DNA of 64,000 bases from an uncultured Hyphomonadaceae bacterium (GCA_913057945.1 CAJXOF010000002.1:1-64000), one strand, 5' to 3'; shown: positions 52,430-60,806, counted from the first letter of the stretch. The notes: generated from the sequence alone by a model not told the origin. Program-made: numbers and translations.

Positions 52430-53512
52430 ATGGCCGAAGATCAATCCGGTGGTGGCGAGAAGGAGTTCGAGGCAACCGAACAGAAGCGCCGCGAAGCGCG
52501 CCGCGAAGGCAATGTCGCCCAGTCCAAGGAAGCCAACACGTTCGCCCTGTTCGCCGGCATCATCATCGCAGCCATTGTGTTCAGTGCAGTGGTGGCCGGC
52601 GCGATGTTCAACGAGTTCTCTTCGCTGATGTATCATGCTGACAGTTATGCGACCGACGTATTTGATGATGGCGGTGGCGCGACAAAGGCTTGGTTGGTTC
52701 GCACACTGGTCAAGGTGATCCCCCTGTTTGCGATCCTTGCGGCTCTCGTGCTTGCCACGCTCGTCATCCAGCAGTCGATTGCGTTCTCGGTGAAGAAGAT
52801 CAAGATTGAATTCAACAAGATTTCCCCGACCGAAAACCTGAAGAAGAAATACGGCACCAAGGGCCTGCTCGATTTTTTCAAAGACATGGTCAAGATGTTG
52901 TTCGCTGGCGGGTTGGCGACCGTATTCCTCTATGGATTTGCCCAGCATTATTATGCCAGCAGTGCGGTAGAGCTTGGCCACTTCTTCAATTTCACCTTCT
53001 CTCAGGTCCTGACCCTGTTCCTCATCTTCGGGGCCTTCCAGTTCGCCCTTGCCGCTATCGACTTGCCACTTCAGCGCCAATTGCACGCCAACAAGCTGAA
53101 GATGAGCCGGGAAGACATCAAGAAGGAACAGAAGCAGAGCGAAGGCGATCCGCAGCTCAAGCAGAAGCGACGTGAGAAGGCGTCCAGCATGAGCCGCAAC
53201 CAGATGATGCAGAACGTCAAGACGGCGACTGTCGTCATGGTCAACCCGGAGCATTACGCCGTAGCCCTTCAATGGGACCCGGAAGGCGGCCGCGCACCCG
53301 TCTGCGTTGCCAAGGGGGTCGATCACCTCGCCGCCAAGATTCGCGAAACGGCGAAGGCCAATGACATACCGATCTATCGCGATCCCCCCTCGACACGGTC
53401 GATCTATCGTCTGGTCGAGATTGATGAGGAAATCCATCCGGACCATTTCGCTGCGGTGGCTGCTGCGATCAGCTTCGTGGATCGCGTCCGCAAACAGACA
53501 CAGGGGGGGTGA
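52430..53512 (+). CDS. flhB: Flagellar export switch protein FlhB
   Basis: A 360-residue protein with four membrane helices (about 32-56, 85-110, 145-170, 185-205) and the cytoplasmic autocleavage domain. The conserved NPTH cleavage motif reads NPEH here (Asn272-His275) within MVNPEHYAVAL. Asn and Pro, the cleavage pair, are kept, so cleavage is probably retained but its rate may differ. FlhB switches export from rod/hook to filament substrates with FliK. Confidence 0.96.
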   Translation: MAEDQSGGGEKEFEATEQKRREARREGNVAQSKEANTFALFAGIIIAAIVFSAVVAGAMFNEFSSLMYHADSYATDVFDDGGGATKAWLVRTLVKVIPLFAILAALVLATLVIQQSIAFSVKKIKIEFNKISPTENLKKKYGTKGLLDFFKDMVKMLFAGGLATVFLYGFAQHYYASSAVELGHFFNFTFSQVLTLFLIFGAFQFALAAIDLPLQRQLHANKLKMSREDIKKEQKQSEGDPQLKQKRREKASSMSRNQMMQNVKTATVVMVNPEHYAVALQWDPEGGRAPVCVAKGVDHLAAKIRETAKANDIPIYRDPPSTRSIYRLVEIDEEIHPDHFAAVAAAISFVDRVRKQTQGG

Positions 53513-53844
53513 TGGCAGACCCGCGCCCGAAACTGCTCAAGCTTGTCGCGCTGAAACGTCAGAAGGCAGAGCAATCCTTGGCTATCGTCCAGGCCCGGCT
53601 TCGCGAACTCGCGAAAGAACTGGACACCCTGCAATCAGAACTCTCCAAAGCGGACCAGGCCGGAGACATACAGGCGCTCATGCTGGCAAGCCGGAATGGC
53701 CATGCCGTGCGTGTGCTGCGGGAGATGGGCCTCAAGCGGTCAGAAATCACGGAGACAAGGCTGCACCTCCATCAGGCCAGGGAAGACCTCAAGATGATCC
53801 TGAATTCCGAAGATCAGCTGAACCAGATGGGTGCGAAATCCTGA
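53512..53844 (+). CDS. FliJ-like coiled-coil protein
   Basis: A 110-residue, charged, fully helical protein (LLKLVALKRQKAEQSLAIVQ, LRELAKELDTLQSELSKADQ) with coiled-coil heptads, the size and shape of FliJ, the central stalk of the export ATPase. No other FliJ candidate is in the window. ATG 53512 overlaps the flhB stop; a GTG at 53509 is in frame. FliJ identity is an inference from fold and place at the end of the export operon. Confidence 0.6.
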   Translation: MADPRPKLLKLVALKRQKAEQSLAIVQARLRELAKELDTLQSELSKADQAGDIQALMLASRNGHAVRVLREMGLKRSEITETRLHLHQAREDLKMILNSEDQLNQMGAKS

Positions 53845-53879
53845 AGGCCAGGTCATGGCCTGTTGCTACAGGGATCAAA

Positions 53880-54953
53880 TCAGGCGGCGTTTGAGGTCAG
53901 ATCGTCGGCTTGCACGCGATTGCGACCATTGCTCTTGGCGAGGTAAAGTCGCTGGTCTGCTTGTTCGATCAGGTCGCTCATGGCCATGTTGGGCTGATAC
54001 TGGGTGACCCCGAAAGAGGCCGTGATGGCACCAATGGGGGTTTTCGTGCCCTTCAGGACAAGCTTCCGCTGGAACATTTGTTCCCGTATCCGGTCGATCA
54101 GCTGGGCCGCCTGTTGGACGCTCGTCGCCGGCAGGATGATTGCAAACTCCTCGCCGCCATAACGCGCCACAAGGTCCTTGCCCTTGATATTATTCGTGAT
54201 GATCGATGCGAAGATCTTGAGGATCTCGTCACCGACCCGATGCCCGAAATTGTCGTTCACGCGCTTGAAATGGTCGAGATCAGCCATCACGAGGCTCAGG
54301 CTCGAGCCATGTTTCTTTGCCGCATCCACTTCTGCGGCCAGCCGCAGGTCAAAGGCGCGCCGATTGTAGATCGAGGTCAGCGGGTCGCGCATGCTCTCAT
54401 TGCGCACGGCTTCGAGTTCCTGCTGCAGTCTTTCGATCTGTTTCTTGGAGGCCGTCAGGCCTTCACTCAGCTGGCGGCTGTGATCGGTCATGCGGCGGCT
54501 TTCCGACATCAGGCGGGCCACTGCGGTGGAGAGGGCGTTCGACGAGCTCGTATCGGACAGGCCGCGCTCAATCTGCTTCAACGCAAGTTCGAACTGGTCG
54601 CTGTTTTCTACGCTGGTGCCGACAAGGTCCAGGACGCTGGACAATTGCTGCTCGACTTCGCGTCCGATGTTTTCCCGCTTCACATGGTCATCGGTGGGAC
54701 GAAGGTGCAAATTGTAGACTTCGTCGATTTCATACTGGCATAGCCCACCACGTTCCAGCATCTCGTCAACCGCGACCACGATCTTCTTGTCGGATTTTGC
54801 GGCGTAGGCGAACATCAATGCGAATGTGTTGGGAAAGGGCGGCGTGCCGTGTTGCGCGATCAACTCGGTCGCAACACCTGCGTGTTCATACACTTTGGCA
54901 AAGGCCTGCTGGTCCTCAGGACATACGAATACAGGCGTTTTGGACTCGTCCAT
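53880..54953 (-). CDS. Diguanylate cyclase (GGDEF domain)
   Basis: A 357-residue soluble protein. The N-terminal part (about 1-180) is helical and of unknown fold, ending in a coiled coil (LTASKKQIERLQQELEAVRN). The C-terminal GGDEF domain (about 185-350) has DPLTSIYNRRAFDLRL, MADLDHFKRVND and the active-site motif GGEEF, so c-di-GMP synthesis is expected. The inhibitory I-site, normally RxxD five residues ahead, reads KGKD and may be inactive. Its place at the end of the flagellar cluster suggests a role in motility control. Confidence 0.92.
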   Translation of the reverse strand: MDESKTPVFVCPEDQQAFAKVYEHAGVATELIAQHGTPPFPNTFALMFAYAAKSDKKIVVAVDEMLERGGLCQYEIDEVYNLHLRPTDDHVKRENIGREVEQQLSSVLDLVGTSVENSDQFELALKQIERGLSDTSSSNALSTAVARLMSESRRMTDHSRQLSEGLTASKKQIERLQQELEAVRNESMRDPLTSIYNRRAFDLRLAAEVDAAKKHGSSLSLVMADLDHFKRVNDNFGHRVGDEILKIFASIITNNIKGKDLVARYGGEEFAIILPATSVQQAAQLIDRIREQMFQRKLVLKGTKTPIGAITASFGVTQYQPNMAMSDLIEQADQRLYLAKSNGRNRVQADDLTSNAA

Positions 54954-55068
54954 CTGAATCCATCCCCATTGATCAATTATCAGTCGTCAGGTGTGACCTT
55001 AAGGGGGGCCTGTTCAAATAAGGTTAAATGAATTGATAAGACTGCACGTTGATTGGGTCTTCAGCGTG

Positions 55069-55088
55069 AAAAATGCCCCAAATGGCAA
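55069..55088 (-). terminator. Possible short terminator after tRNA-Arg
   Basis: On the minus strand a 4-bp hairpin (TGCC with GGCA) flanked by T-runs lies 18 nt after the tRNA 3' end. It is weak but well placed. Confidence 0.35.
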
Positions 55089-55105
55089 AAACTTCCCCCA
55101 ATCCC

Positions 55106-55182
55106 TGGCGATCCCGGCGCGATTCGAACGCGCGACCTACAGATTAGGAATCTGTTGCTCTATCCTGCTGAGCTACGGGACC
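55106..55182 (-). tRNA. tRNA-Arg (anticodon CCT)
   Basis: A 77-nt cloverleaf: acceptor GGTCCCG pairs with CGGGATC (one G-T pair), D arm TAGCTCAGCAGGATAGAGCA, anticodon stem ACAGA/TCTGT around TTCCTAA giving anticodon CCT (arginine, codon AGG), T arm GCGCGTTCGAATCGCGC, and an encoded CCA end. I see no copy of its 3' end nearby, so no sign of an integrated element. The rest of 54954-55302 holds no gene. Confidence 0.96.
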
Positions 55183-55302
55183 GCTGGGTGGGTTCGGCTA
55201 TACGGTAATTGCGGCGCGGATTGAAGTCGGCAATTTCCGGCTCTACGCTGTCGGGAGCAGGGCCTTGGGATGCGCCTGTGACGGGATGGATGGGCGGACT
55301 GG

Positions 55303-56070
55303 ATGGCGCGAGCGACAGCAGGGTTCTGGATCCTCACGATCCTGGCTGCGTGCCATGCGGCGGGCCCGCTGGACGGTCTTGAGCCGGGGGAGCGGGGCCG
55401 GGTCGTGCGGGTGGTCGACGGCGATACGATTGTGCTGGATACGGGCCAAAGCGTCCGCCTGGTCGGTATTGAGGCGCCCTCCGGTGGGTACAAGGAGCGC
55501 GAGCCTCAACCCTATTACACCGAGTCCAAACGCATGATGGAAGATATGGTGCTCGGCCGGGAGGTCCAGCTCCATTACGGCGGCCTGACGCGCGACCGGT
55601 ATGATCGTGCGTTGGCCCATGCGCAGACGGTGGATGCCCTCGGGCCCGCATTCTGGCTCAATGCGGAGATGGTGAAACGTGGCGGGGCGCGGGTACGGGT
55701 GTATCCGGATACGGCGGTCGCGAATGCACCGCTTCTCGAGTTCGAGCGCGACGCGCGACGGCAGGAGATTGGCCTGTGGTACTCGATGCAATATCGCATA
55801 CCCTATGCCAGCGATCTCCCGGAGACCTTCGAGGGCTTTCAGCTCGTACACGGGCATGTGGTGGATATGCAGGGAGCGGAAGGGTTTGGTGCGGTTTGTG
55901 ATCTGACCCTCGAAGGCTCTGCCCTCAAATTGCAAATTCAGAGAGCCGCAGCGTCGCTCTGCCAGGAGGCGGTCGGACACAGGGTTCTGGCCCGCGGCTA
56001 TGTGCGCGGGAACGAAATGGAAATCTCCGATACGCTCAATTTTGAATTCGTGGAGACCCCCACCAATTAG
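55303..56070 (+). CDS. Thermonuclease (SNase)-like protein, probably lipidated
   Basis: A 255-residue protein with a short signal ending in a lipobox LAAC (Cys17) and an SNase-like domain at about 30-145: GRVVRVVDGDTIVLDTG, VRLVGIEAPS, and the later RYDRALAHAQ. The key SNase residues in DGDT and the Arg of RLVGIEAP are seen, but the usual catalytic Glu pattern is unclear. A further C-terminal beta domain follows (about 165-255). Such proteins may be nucleases or only binders. It overlaps rpoH (convergent) by 4 bp. Confidence 0.78.
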   Translation: MARATAGFWILTILAACHAAGPLDGLEPGERGRVVRVVDGDTIVLDTGQSVRLVGIEAPSGGYKEREPQPYYTESKRMMEDMVLGREVQLHYGGLTRDRYDRALAHAQTVDALGPAFWLNAEMVKRGGARVRVYPDTAVANAPLLEFERDARRQEIGLWYSMQYRIPYASDLPETFEGFQLVHGHVVDMQGAEGFGAVCDLTLEGSALKLQIQRAAASLCQEAVGHRVLARGYVRGNEMEISDTLNFEFVETPTN

Positions 56071-56954
56071 GTGCCGGGCAGGAGGCCCGCCTCGTCCGGG
56101 TCGCCAACAATGCGTTCGAGCGCGCGGCGCAGCTTGCCGAGGGCCTGATGTTCGATCTGCCGCACACGTTCCTTTGAAATGCCGAGTTCGTGGCCAAGGG
56201 TCTCTAGCGTAACGGAATCCTCGCAGAGGCGGCGCTGCATGATGATATGTGTCTCGCGCGGATTGAGCGCCTTCAGCGCATTGGCGATCCATTCCTTGCG
56301 GCGCGTCGAATCCCGCGACTCCATTACCTGCTGTTCCGGAATGGGCGCGGCGTCGGGCAGGAGATCCTGCCACTCGCCATCGCCATCCACCGCCATGGGG
56401 GCGTTGAGAGACCGGTCGGAAGCAGACAGGCGCGACGCCATGTTTTCCACGTCGCGCTCCGGCACGCCCAGATGCTCGGCAATCCATGTCCGGTTTTCCC
56501 GGGTCATCACACCGTCTCCAGTATCGTCGATGCGGGCGCGCAGGCGCCGCAGATTGAAGAAGAGCGATTTCTGGGACGAAGTTGTCCCGGTGCGCACAAT
56601 CGACCAGTTCCGCAACACAAAGTCCTGGATGGAAGAGCGGATCCACCAGCTGGCATAGGTCGAGAACCGTACCTTCCGGTCGGGCTCGAACCGGGCGGCG
56701 GCCATCATCAGGCCGACATTCCCTTCCGAGACAAGGTCCGGCATGGGCAGGCCATAATGGCGGAATTTCGAGGCCATGGCGATCACCAGGCGAAGATAGG
56801 CGCGGGTCAGTTCATGCAGGGCGCGCTCGTCTTCTTCCTCGCGCCAGCGGCGGGCCAGATCCAGCTCATGCTCGGCCTCCAGCATCGGCGCCTTCATCGC
56901 CTTTTTCACATAGGTTCGGTCTGCAGGTCCATTGGAGCTATAGGCGTTTGCCAT
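56067..56954 (-). CDS. rpoH: RNA polymerase heat-shock sigma factor (sigma-32)
   Basis: A 295-residue group-3 sigma factor with region 2 (LVSEGNVGLMMAAARFEPDR, FSTYASWWIRSSIQDF), the RpoH-box-type segment following SIVRTGTTSSQKSLFFNLRR, and region 4 (LETLGHELGISKERVRQIEH). It controls heat-shock genes. The ATG at 56954 is followed by MANAYSSNG. No obvious EcfG promoter lies upstream: GGAAC near 57030 on the same strand lacks a spaced CGTT. Confidence 0.94.
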   Translation of the reverse strand: MANAYSSNGPADRTYVKKAMKAPMLEAEHELDLARRWREEEDERALHELTRAYLRLVIAMASKFRHYGLPMPDLVSEGNVGLMMAAARFEPDRKVRFSTYASWWIRSSIQDFVLRNWSIVRTGTTSSQKSLFFNLRRLRARIDDTGDGVMTRENRTWIAEHLGVPERDVENMASRLSASDRSLNAPMAVDGDGEWQDLLPDAAPIPEQQVMESRDSTRRKEWIANALKALNPRETHIIMQRRLCEDSVTLETLGHELGISKERVRQIEHQALGKLRRALERIVGDPDEAGLLPGT

Positions 56955-57089
56955 GACGGGTCATCTCCTTCTGCGACGGGCATGTTGCCAAACTAACACA
57001 GTCTCTACGGGCTAGAGCGCATGCCGGATCAGAATCGTTCCCGAATTTAATCACTTTATGGAGAGCGCCAGGAGGAGCACGCGGCGGCC

Positions 57090-57139
57090 TTGACCTTCTG
57101 GCGGGATCGCCAGTACGGTTTTCAGAACATTAAGCGAAC
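57090..57139 (+). promoter_or_regulatory. SOS promoter with LexA box upstream of mmcB
   Basis: TTGACC (57090-57095), 18 bp, TACGGT (57114-57119) forms a housekeeping-type promoter; GAAC (57125-57128), 7 bp, GAAC (57136-57139) is a perfect alphaproteobacterial LexA box placed at the expected transcription start and 15 bp before the ATG. An inverted repeat CTGGCG-N4-CGCCAG (57098-57113) fills the spacer. Confidence 0.85.
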
Positions 57140-57154
57140 AAAATTGAGGGACTC

Positions 57155-57628
57155 ATGGCTGAACTGGCAGATCTAGGCATTCCGGACTCGCGGGCGGGGG
57201 AAATCGTCCGGGGGACGCGGCGATTGCTTGGTGGGCTCGGCTTTTTCGGCGTGACGGAAATGAGCCTGGCCAACAATCGCCGGGCAGACATTGCCGCCGT
57301 CGGTGCGTCAGGCGAAATCTGGATGGTAGAGGTGAAATCCTCGATTGCCGATTTCCGGTCGGATTCAAAATGGCCTGAATACATGCCCTTTTGCGACCAA
57401 CTCTATTTCGCCGTCGCCAGCGATTTCCCGCAGGAACTGATTCCGGATGAGACGGGCCTGATCGTGGCGGATGCATTCGGTGGGGCGGTCATCCGGGACG
57501 CGCCGGAGGACAGGTTGCCAGCGGCGCGGCGCAAGGCCGTTACCTTGCGCATGGCGCGCCTCGCCGCCCTGCGTTTGACCCAGACGGCAGATATCGGCTG
57601 GACGGCGGCACCGGGCTTGCTTACCTGA
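57155..57628 (+). CDS. mmcB: MmcB family DNA repair protein (PD-(D/E)XK-like)
   Basis: A 157-residue protein of the MmcB family: NNRRADIAAVGASGEIWMVE with EVKSSIADFRSDSKW gives the D-(E)xK nuclease-like core (Asp near 45, Glu-Val-Lys near 58-60), followed by YMPFCDQLYFAVASDFP. In Caulobacter mmcB is SOS regulated and contributes to mitomycin C resistance. The LexA box fits this. GAGGG precedes ATG 57155. The next gene begins 5 bp after its stop and is therefore probably SOS induced as well. Confidence 0.93.
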   Translation: MAELADLGIPDSRAGEIVRGTRRLLGGLGFFGVTEMSLANNRRADIAAVGASGEIWMVEVKSSIADFRSDSKWPEYMPFCDQLYFAVASDFPQELIPDETGLIVADAFGGAVIRDAPEDRLPAARRKAVTLRMARLAALRLTQTADIGWTAAPGLLT

Positions 57629-57633
57629 GCGCC

Positions 57634-58071
57634 ATGAGTCACGCCTTTCCCATTGCGACACGTGTCGAAGACGCACTGAAAGCGGGCGTCAAAGCGGCCC
57701 GTACCCGCAGCGACGCCGAAGCGCTTGCGCCCGGATACACGGTCGAGTCGCTCTCGACCGACTGGCTGAACGTGACCGAAGAAGAGGCCGAGGCCTATCT
57801 GAAACCGCACAATGATGAAGAGGGGGCCCACGGCCACCTCCAGAAATATGAAGACAATGAGGGCAAGCCCGTTCTCGCTGTGACCTGGTGGAAACTGGTT
57901 GACCCTGCCATGGTCACGCGCCTTCCCGCAGCGCGCAAGAAAAAACCGGCGACTGAGAAGCCGCCGGTCGAAGATCATACCGATGATCTCTATTTTCGGT
58001 CTGGCCGGACCAAGCCGCGCCGAAAGCGCTACATTGATCCTCGCCAGATGGATCTGTTCAAGTCCAGCTAG
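57634..58071 (+). CDS. Small SOS-operon protein with C-terminal clamp-binding-like motif
   Basis: A 145-residue hydrophilic protein of no family I know. It has an N-terminal helix (about 9-28), an acidic stretch (EEEAEAYLKP, HNDEEGAHGH), a WWK motif, a Lys/Pro-rich linker (RKKKPATEKPP) and a basic tail that ends DPRQMDLFKSS. QMDLF (bases 58045-58059) matches the beta-sliding-clamp binding consensus QLxLF. It follows mmcB by 5 bp, so the pair is one LexA-controlled unit. A role in replication-linked repair is inferred. It overlaps tkt (convergent) by 4 bp. Confidence 0.75.
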   Translation: MSHAFPIATRVEDALKAGVKAARTRSDAEALAPGYTVESLSTDWLNVTEEEAEAYLKPHNDEEGAHGHLQKYEDNEGKPVLAVTWWKLVDPAMVTRLPAARKKKPATEKPPVEDHTDDLYFRSGRTKPRRKRYIDPRQMDLFKSS

Positions 58072-60044
58072 AGCAGGCCTTTGACTGCCTCGGCGACCTT
58101 GTCGGCCGTGATGCCGAAATGCTCGTACAGCTTCTGGTAGGGCGCGCTGGCACCGAAGCTGTCCATGCCGACAAAGGCACCTTTTGAGCCGAGCCAGCGA
58201 TCCCAGCCAAAGCGGACGCCAGCTTCGACGGCCACTTTTGGCAGGTCACCGCCCAGCGTGTCACGCTGGTACTTCTCGTCCTGCTGCGCGAACAATTCCA
58301 TGCACGGCATCGAGACGACGCGGACATGGATTTTCTCTTTCGCCAGCTCTTCCTGGGCCTGAAGCGCGATTTCCACTTCCGAACCGGTCGCGATCAGTAC
58401 AGCGGCTTCGCGCGACTTCACGCCTGATGGCGAAACGACATAACCGCCGAGCGCGCTGAGATTCTCGTCCGTGTGCTCCTTGCGCGCCGGGGCGAGACCC
58501 TGGCGGGTGAGCGCCATTGTGGCCGGGCCTTCAGCATTGTTGAGGGCAACTTCCCAGCATTCGGCGGTTTCAACACCGTCGGCCGGGCGGAAAACCCGCA
58601 TGTTCGGCATCGCGCGGAGCGAAGCAACCTGTTCGACCGGCTGGTGGGTCGGGCCGTCTTCGCCGAGGCCAATTGAATCATGAGTCATGACATGCACCAC
58701 GCGCGCACCCATCAGGGCGCCGAGCCGGATGGCCGCGCGGCTATAGTCCGCAAAGACGAGGAAGGTGCCGGAATAGGGGATGATGCCGCCATGCAGCGCC
58801 ATGCCGTTCATCGCGGCAGCCATGCCGTGCTCGCGCACGCCATAATGGACATACCGGCCCGACCAGTCCGATGGCGTCATCGGCGTCGTGACCGCTGTCT
58901 TCGTATTGTTGGACCCGGTAAGGTCAGCCGAGCCGCCGACCATCTCCGGGACGAGATGTGTGATGACTTCCAGAGCCGCCCCGCTCCATTGGCGGGTAGC
59001 TTTCTTCTCGCCGCCTTCGACGACCGCCTTCTTGTGTTTGATGATCGCCTTGGAGAGGTTCTTCGGCAGGCGTCCGGCCATGGCGGCATTGAACTCGCCT
59101 TTGTGCGGCGAGGCCATCTGGCGCTCTTTCCAGGCCTTGCGAGCCTCGACGCCGCGTTCGCCGACCTTCTTCCAGGCTTTCTCGATGGCTGCCGGAACTT
59201 CGAACGGCGCGTGGGACCAGCCGATATTCTTGCGAATGCCGGCAATCTCTTCAGGGCCGTAAGGACCGCCATGGGCCTTGCCGGTACCGGCCAGCTTCGG
59301 CGCGCCATACCCGATGATGGTCTTGATCGCGAGGAAGACGGGCTGCTTTTGTTTTTGGGCCCATTTCAGGGCTGCCTCGACGTCTTTCTCGTCATGGCCA
59401 TCCACTTTGCGGGTGATCCAGCCGGAGGCTTCAAGCCGCGCGCACTGGTCGGTGGAATCTGCGACATCGATGTTGCCGTCGATGGTGACCGAATTGTCGT
59501 CCCAGAGGACGATCAGGCGGTCGAGCTTCATGTGGCCAGCGAGCGTGATGGCTTCCTGGCTGACGCCTTCCATCAGGCAGCCATCGCCAACGATTACGTA
59601 GGTCTTGTGGTCAACGAGGTCGTCGCCGAAGCGGGCATTCAGGTGCCGTTCTGCCATCGCCATGCCGACCGCAGTTGCAATGCCCTGGCCCAGCGGGCCG
59701 GTCGTCGTCTCGACGCCCTTGGTGATGAAGTTCTCGGGGTGGCCGGGCGTGTTCGCACCCAGCTGGCGGAAATTTCGGATGTCATCCCGGCTGACGGATT
59801 TGTAGCCGGTGAGATGCAGCAACGAATAGATCAGCATCGAGCCGTGGCCTGCCGACAGGATGAACCGGTCGCGGTCTGGCCAGTCAGGCTGGGAGGCGTC
59901 GAATTTCAGGAATTTGCGGAAAAGGACGGTTGCAGCGTCTGCCATGCCGAGCGGCAGGCCGACGTGTCCGGATTTGGCCGCCTCGACGGCGTCCATGGAT
60001 AGGGCGCGGACGGCGTTTGCCATGTCGCGGTTCGTGACAGCCAT
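58068..60044 (-). CDS. tkt: Transketolase
   Basis: A 658-residue enzyme of standard length. The TPP-binding region (VGDGCLMEGVSQEAITLAGH, then DDNSVTIDGNID), substrate blocks (PGHPE, GPLGQGIATAVGMAMAER) and the middle domain (HDSIGLGEDGPTHQPVEQ) are all clear. It exchanges two-carbon units in the pentose phosphate and Calvin-type pathways. It is divergent from the zauP-zapA pair; the GAGACC-rich start region has AGGAGACC before the ATG. Confidence 0.97.
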   Translation of the reverse strand: MAVTNRDMANAVRALSMDAVEAAKSGHVGLPLGMADAATVLFRKFLKFDASQPDWPDRDRFILSAGHGSMLIYSLLHLTGYKSVSRDDIRNFRQLGANTPGHPENFITKGVETTTGPLGQGIATAVGMAMAERHLNARFGDDLVDHKTYVIVGDGCLMEGVSQEAITLAGHMKLDRLIVLWDDNSVTIDGNIDVADSTDQCARLEASGWITRKVDGHDEKDVEAALKWAQKQKQPVFLAIKTIIGYGAPKLAGTGKAHGGPYGPEEIAGIRKNIGWSHAPFEVPAAIEKAWKKVGERGVEARKAWKERQMASPHKGEFNAAMAGRLPKNLSKAIIKHKKAVVEGGEKKATRQWSGAALEVITHLVPEMVGGSADLTGSNNTKTAVTTPMTPSDWSGRYVHYGVREHGMAAAMNGMALHGGIIPYSGTFLVFADYSRAAIRLGALMGARVVHVMTHDSIGLGEDGPTHQPVEQVASLRAMPNMRVFRPADGVETAECWEVALNNAEGPATMALTRQGLAPARKEHTDENLSALGGYVVSPSGVKSREAAVLIATGSEVEIALQAQEELAKEKIHVRVVSMPCMELFAQQDEKYQRDTLGGDLPKVAVEAGVRFGWDRWLGSKGAFVGMDSFGASAPYQKLYEHFGITADKVAEAVKGLL

Positions 60045-60145
60045 TCTGCTGGTCTCCTTTGGTTTGCGGAAGTCGTAGGCCAGACTAAGGCCGTTGCGTC
60101 AAGTCGCTTGGCGGATTGGGATAATACCGTTACTTCATTGTGTAT

Positions 60146-60427
60146 ATGAGTGAAATCGATCCTGCCATCCGCCAGCTTGATGAGGCGTTGATACGACTGG
60201 AAGGCGCGCTCGACAGCCTGATGGCGCGCGCCGGCAATCCCGACGTGATCAAAGCCGAGCTTGCCGCGCTCGTTTCCGACCGATCTGACCTGGCCCAACA
60301 GCTCGATGCATCTCTTGCACGGGAGAAGCAATTGCAGCTGTTGGCAGACGAAGCAAGCGAGGCCCTTGGTTCTGCGATCGAGGAAGTCCGCGCGGCTATC
60401 GGCCGGGAAGGGCAGCCGGATGGCTAA
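60146..60427 (+). CDS. ZauP-like coiled-coil protein (DUF4164)
   Basis: A 93-residue coiled-coil protein (LDEALIRLEGALDSLMARAG, LAQQLDASLAREKQLQLLAD) immediately upstream of zapA, with an 8-bp overlap. Caulobacter has the same arrangement: ZauP (ZapA upstream protein) and ZapA act together to focus the Z ring. Start is ATG 60146, or GTG 60140 in frame; neither has a strong ribosome-binding site. Confidence 0.78.
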   Translation: MSEIDPAIRQLDEALIRLEGALDSLMARAGNPDVIKAELAALVSDRSDLAQQLDASLAREKQLQLLADEASEALGSAIEEVRAAIGREGQPDG

Positions 60428-60728
60428 GGCAGATATCCAGCTTCGCGGCCGGTCATATTCCATTGCGTGCGCCCCCGGACAGGAGAGCCGCATCCAGGCC
60501 CTATCCAAGCAACTCGATGCGCGGGTGAACCAGATCGCAGGCGCGGTCGGCGACATTGGCGATGAGCGCCTGCTGCTGATCACGGCGCTGGCCTTGCTGG
60601 ACGAACTGGATTCCGCACGCCGCTCAGCGCCCGGCAACGCCACCAGCGAAGCCAAGGCTGCCGAAGCCCTCATCAAGGCGGCCAGCCGGATCACCTCACT
60701 GGCCGAACGGATGGAAAGCGGCAGCTGA
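60420..60728 (+). CDS. zapA: Cell division protein ZapA
   Basis: A 102-residue protein of typical size: an N-terminal ZapA globular part (IQLRGRSYSIACAPGQESRI, LDARVNQIAGAVGDIGDERL) and a C-terminal coiled coil. ZapA cross-links FtsZ filaments. It is cotranscribed with the ZauP-like gene. No 6S RNA gene is visible in the 78-bp gap that follows. Confidence 0.9.
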   Translation: MAKADIQLRGRSYSIACAPGQESRIQALSKQLDARVNQIAGAVGDIGDERLLLITALALLDELDSARRSAPGNATSEAKAAEALIKAASRITSLAERMESGS

Positions 60729-60806
60729 TCCCCGCGACGCTTTGCGCGTGGCAAACAGCCTCTCACGCTTTATGCTCTCATCTTCACGCTGCTTGAAAGG
60801 CCGCCC

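Noticed and set aside
55106-55182. tRNA-Arg as an attachment site of a mobile element
   Set aside because: No integrase, no repeated tRNA 3' end and ordinary housekeeping genes on both sides.
57010-57050. GGAAC near 57030 on the minus strand as an EcfG promoter for rpoH
   Set aside because: At 16-17 bp the sequence is GCGC-like, not CGTT.
60729-60806. 6S RNA gene after zapA
   Set aside because: The 78-bp gap is too short for 6S RNA and shows no long paired structure.
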